From NCBI GenBank assembly GCA_002435785.1, contig DIUC01000071.1, forward strand, positions 1 through 7,284: a stretch of DNA of 7,284 nt. Direction: 5' to 3'. Positions 5,060-7,284 of the stretch are shown here, piece after piece; within the stretch, counting starts at the first letter, position 1, and each line of letters opens with the position of its first letter. This stretch comes from Saprospiraceae bacterium UBA6168. GTDB taxonomy: Bacteria; Bacteroidota; Bacteroidia; Chitinophagales; Saprospiraceae. Below the pieces are notes generated by a model, which did no database searches, was not told the DNA's origin, and worked only from the letters and a program-made list of their open reading frames with translations. A program made the translations under genes and the position numbers.

Positions 5060-6694
5060 TTACTTAATAATTAACCGCTCCCTCCATCGCTCATGCCCAG
5101 CTTTTAGCTCGACAAGATATATCCCAGTAGGAAGGCCCGCCAATTCAATGCTTGAACGGGAAGTGGCATTATTAAAAATAAGCGGTTGAGTACTTATTTG
5201 GGTTCCGAAAGCATTGAAAATGGTAATCGCTGCATCCCCTGCATAGTCTGCATCAATGGATACCGTGGCTTCACTGGTGGCAGGATTCGGAAAAATACGA
5301 ATTACTGGTCCAGCTCGGTTCAGTTCCACGGTTTTAATTGGTGAATAATCCTCGTTATCGTCAAAATCCACTTGGCGAAGCCGGTAATAGTTTATGCCTT
5401 GTAGCGGTGTTTTATCCATGAAAACATATTCTCGCAACTCAGTGGTGGTGCCGTTACCGGGTATCAAGCCCAACATTTTCCAGTCCCGTCCATTGCTGCT
5501 GCGCTGTACCTCAAAGCCTCGGTTGTTTTGCTCACTGGCAGTTTTCCAGTTGAGCATGACCGTGCCAAATTGGGTTCTGGCATCAAAACTAATGAACTCC
5601 ACTGGCAACAAATTGAAGGACATGACCGTCACCCGCAGCGTGTTGCCGCCAGGATAACTGAGTGCAATGCTCGCTACATTACCGCCACTGAAACTTACAT
5701 TGGCTGGAAAAGTAAAACTACCGCTCACCGTAGTTGCCGTTAGGATATCGTATGTTGCGCCAACGGTGGGCGTGTAACCGAACACGATATTTAGTTTGGA
5801 ACTGCCGCCGATGGTAGCCGTACCACTGACAGAGAGCCAATCATAAGTGGTGCCTTGGCCAGTACCGTTTATCTCGACGCTAAAAGTACCGGAGCCGAAG
5901 TTGATGTTTCCAGATACGGTCAGTTTTCCGGGGCTTAGCCCAGGTGCTATGCTTCCACTGCTGTTGTTGGTGACCGTACCTCCTTGATGCAATGTCCCTG
6001 TCCCTTTTATTATACCATTGTTGACAAGTGTGCCGGGGTCAAACATGTCGCCATTCTCAAAAGTACCATTGATTTGAAGGGTACTGTTGTTGTTGAAAGT
6101 GCCAAAATTAGAAACCAAAGCAGGACTATTGATTTCGAATACCCCACTATTGTCAAAGTAATTGCCACCTTCAAGGTTAAACTCGCCACCACTGTAGATT
6201 TGGAAGGTAGCCGTGTTGATATTATCGGAGCCACTTACGTACCATCTGCCGTTGCCTTGTATGGTTCCAGTATTGTCTATTTTGCCGTGGGCAAATATGA
6301 CACCTCCATTAATAATCAGACCAGATGAGTTATTCGTAAAATCAAAGCCAGGGTCGCTATTTATGCTTCCATACATATAAATAGTGCCGCTGTTGGTTAT
6401 GTCAAAAACAGTAACATTAAGGTCTCGTGCAATATTGATAGTCAGCGAGCTTCCGGCTTCCAATGTTAAATTGGTGGTGAGCGTACAATCGCTGGTAATG
6501 ACGATTGCAGAACCATTCGGAAGCGGATTTGGCGGTATGCCATTGGCGTCCCAATTGCCGGAAATGTTCCAATCCCCATTCCCTATGAAAGTATAGGTTA
6601 TGGCCAGCACCTTATCGGTAAGCAATATTTGTAGGAAAAAAATTAGGCAAGAAGCTAAAGCAATGGTATTGCGTCTATTTGAAGTACAGCACAT
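5060..6694 (-). CDS. Secreted beta-helix-like protein with T9SS type A C-terminal sorting domain
   Basis: This 544-residue protein has a signal peptide (about 1-31, hydrophobic IALASCLIFFLQILL, ending VLA). The region about 32-250 starts GNGDWNISGNWD and has short Asn/Gly-rich strands (NTGTIQGNG, NSGVFEINS, NNGIIKGTG) suggesting a right-handed beta-helix. Residues 250-360 (APGLSPGKLTVSGNINFGSG through YDILTATTVSG) look like the cap region of autotransporter-type beta-strand proteins. Residues 362-455 are the LPVEFISFDA...NWKTASEQNNRGFEVQRS...YYRLRQVDFDD module often found before T9SS signals. The last 80 or so residues (IRIFPNPATSEATVSI, LPTGIYLVEL, ERLIIK) are the type A sorting domain. The protein is therefore predicted to be secreted through T9SS and anchored at or released from the surface. 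An in-frame TAA lies 24 bases upstream of the ATG at 6694. Function is unknown; adhesin or matrix protein is an inference. Confidence 0.92.
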   Translation of the reverse strand: MCCTSNRRNTIALASCLIFFLQILLTDKVLAITYTFIGNGDWNISGNWDANGIPPNPLPNGSAIVITSDCTLTTNLTLEAGSSLTINIARDLNVTVFDITNSGTIYMYGSINSDPGFDFTNNSSGLIINGGVIFAHGKIDNTGTIQGNGRWYVSGSDNINTATFQIYSGGEFNLEGGNYFDNSGVFEINSPALVSNFGTFNNNSTLQINGTFENGDMFDPGTLVNNGIIKGTGTLHQGGTVTNNSSGSIAPGLSPGKLTVSGNINFGSGTFSVEINGTGQGTTYDWLSVSGTATIGGSSKLNIVFGYTPTVGATYDILTATTVSGSFTFPANVSFSGGNVASIALSYPGGNTLRVTVMSFNLLPVEFISFDARTQFGTVMLNWKTASEQNNRGFEVQRSSNGRDWKMLGLIPGNGTTTELREYVFMDKTPLQGINYYRLRQVDFDDNEDYSPIKTVELNRAGPVIRIFPNPATSEATVSIDADYAGDAAITIFNAFGTQISTQPLIFNNATSRSSIELAGLPTGIYLVELKAGHERWRERLIIK

Positions 6695-6738
6695 GAGAAG
6701 TTGTTTCTGATAGAATTATAAAATATCAACCAGTACTT

Positions 6739-6746
6739 CAAAATTA
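6739..6746 (-). promoter_or_regulatory. -7 promoter element (TAATTTTG on the minus strand) for the T9SS gene
   Basis: This is a perfect TAnnTTTG match 44 bases before the start codon at 6694. A TTG lies 22 bases further upstream on the minus strand, slightly more than the usual spacing. It is the best candidate promoter in this AT-rich spacer. Confidence 0.5.
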
Positions 6747-6821
6747 ATTTAGATTAATGATTAAGGCGCAAAACAATGACTACCAATGACTTGCTCAGCC
6801 CCAAATCATAAACCTACTTAG

Positions 6822-6855
6822 CAGCACAATACTTTTACTTAAAAATATTGTGCTG
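6822..6855. repeat. Stable AT-rich hairpin upstream of the T9SS gene
   Basis: The arms are CAGCACAATA (6822-6831) and TATTGTGCTG (6846-6855). TTTT (6833-6836) and AAAA (6842-6845) can extend the stem past one bulged C. It could be a regulator site for the gene at 6694, or an old terminator. Confidence 0.6.
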
Positions 6856-6880
6856 ATTGTATTTTGAAAAATACTGATTG

Positions 6881-6903
6881 GTATCCAATCAATCATTGGA
6901 TAC
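6881..6903. repeat. Short perfect inverted repeat GTATCCAAT/ATTGGATAC
   Basis: Nine-base arms at 6881-6889 and 6895-6903 enclose a five-base loop. It lies about 190 bp upstream of the T9SS start. It could be an operator or a repeat remnant. The stretch 6904-7050 shows no convincing gene or other structure; a weak open frame from a TTG at 6864 crosses it. Confidence 0.5.
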
Positions 6904-7050
6904 ACACCAAAAAGCCTTTTTTAAATCTTTATAGTTTTGTGCTGAAAGTAGGTGCAAGGCAATTTTATTGCCAAGAAAATCGATTTCGGCTGCTATTTGA
7001 TGTAACACCGTATTTTCATAGCAAGGGAAATTTTGAGGAAGTCAGCCAGA

Positions 7051-7120
7051 GGAATGGGCTGACCGAATACATGCAGGAGGAGAACAAGGTAAGCTTGGAT
7101 GGGTTGCCGTCTGGAGGGAA
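7051..7120 (+). pseudogene. Remnant of the 3' end of a PPOX-family gene
   Basis: This stretch aligns without gaps to 4881-4950 of the PPOX gene at 57 of 70 bases by hand count, in the same codon frame. The peptide NGLTEYMQEENKVSLDGLPSGGK matches DGLAEYIQEKNMVSLDGLPTGWK. Family-specific residues (VSLDGLP) are retained. No upstream PPOX body (NLSPKG, GSGNE) is present, and the frame continues past the expected end into the terminator at 7164. It is therefore a fragment of a second PPOX gene or of a duplicated copy, not a working gene. An open frame from a TTG at 6864 to 7217 includes it, but the rest of that frame resembles nothing I know. Confidence 0.7.
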
Positions 7121-7163
7121 AGGCCGGGAGGATTGGTTGTTCAGAACTTCGCTTTTTCAAAAA

Positions 7164-7199
7164 AAAATCCCTACCAGCGCAATGGCTGGTAGGGATTTT
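7164..7199 (-). terminator. Strong intrinsic terminator, minus-strand orientation
   Basis: A perfect 15-bp stem (7164-7178 with 7185-7199) has a six-base loop, GCAATG. On the minus strand it runs into nine Ts (7167-7159), a classic intrinsic terminator. On the plus strand only four Ts follow, and these are part of the stem. It lies 14 bases beyond the TAA at 7214-7216 of the gene entering from the right. Confidence 0.85.
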
Positions 7200-7213
7200 C
7201 AAATGAAATGGTG

Positions 7214-7282
7214 TTAGTCTTTCTTGTTAAACTCGGCGTAAATAAGTTTTGGGCAAACCAGATTTCCGAAATCTGATGTGCG
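7214..7282 (-). CDS. C-terminal end of a minus-strand gene cut by the right window edge
   Basis: Read leftward from 7282, the frame gives 22 residues starting RTSDFGNLV and ending YAEFNKKD, then TAA at 7216-7214. This frame is favoured because its stop is placed 14 bases before a strong minus-strand terminator and because the tail looks like a normal charged C-terminus. The fragment is too short to assign a family. A perfect palindrome (7259-7275) lies inside it, so a non-coding repeat is the main alternative. Confidence 0.4.
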   Translation of the reverse strand, partial: RTSDFGNLVCPKLIYAEFNKKD

Positions 7283-7284
7283 CC

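Noticed and set aside
6864..7217. A 117-residue plus-strand protein
   Set aside because: It starts at a weak TTG and crosses the inverted repeat at 6881 and the strong terminator stem. Only the PPOX-like segment has recognisable similarity, so it is listed as a remnant.
1..7284. tRNA, rRNA or riboswitch
   Set aside because: No cloverleaf with conserved T-loop sequence, no rRNA-like stretch and no known riboswitch core was seen on either strand by reading.

Overview
The window looks like a chromosomal segment of a Bacteroidota member, possibly Saprospiria-like. The support is a C-terminal type IX secretion (T9SS type A) sorting domain on the 5060-6694 product, TAnnTTTG promoter -7 elements, the absence of clear Shine-Dalgarno sequences, and a REP-associated transposase. 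The rank below phylum is a guess. There are four complete genes, two genes cut by the window edges, one gene remnant, and a dense set of repeats and hairpins in the spacers.

Left part (1-1144): the 3' portion of a RAYT-type Y1/HUH transposase gene runs directly into a block of REP-like palindromes. The block (609-1144) is bounded by 48-nt inverted copies of a unit made of GTAG, a GGCC hairpin and a GCCC hairpin. The interior is a tandem array of 73-77 bp units that decays rightward. The stop codon of the transposase lies inside the GTAG of the first REP. This is the best candidate for an active or recently active mobile system here.

Middle (1193-4225): a secreted 756-residue protein fuses two alpha/beta-hydrolase domains, a type-B carboxylesterase and a COG4099-like esterase/peptidase, and both catalytic triads look intact. 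Just after its stop lies an inverted repeat built from GTTTGA hexamers at an exact 10-bp period. Next is a small four-helix membrane protein of unknown function with its own promoter-like element, followed by a perfect 16-bp hairpin.

Right part (4311-7284): a 16-bp tandem repeat abuts the start codon of a pyridoxamine-5'-phosphate-oxidase-family (FMN split-barrel) gene. This gene converges on a minus-strand gene for a secreted beta-helix-like T9SS cargo protein, with hairpins between them. Beyond that gene lies a decayed copy of the 3' end of the PPOX gene. A strong minus-strand terminator and what appears to be the last codons of another minus-strand gene follow at the edge.

The genes do not form an obvious operon or pathway. 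They are separated by hairpins and repeats and appear to be independent transcription units. The interest of the window lies mainly in its repeats.
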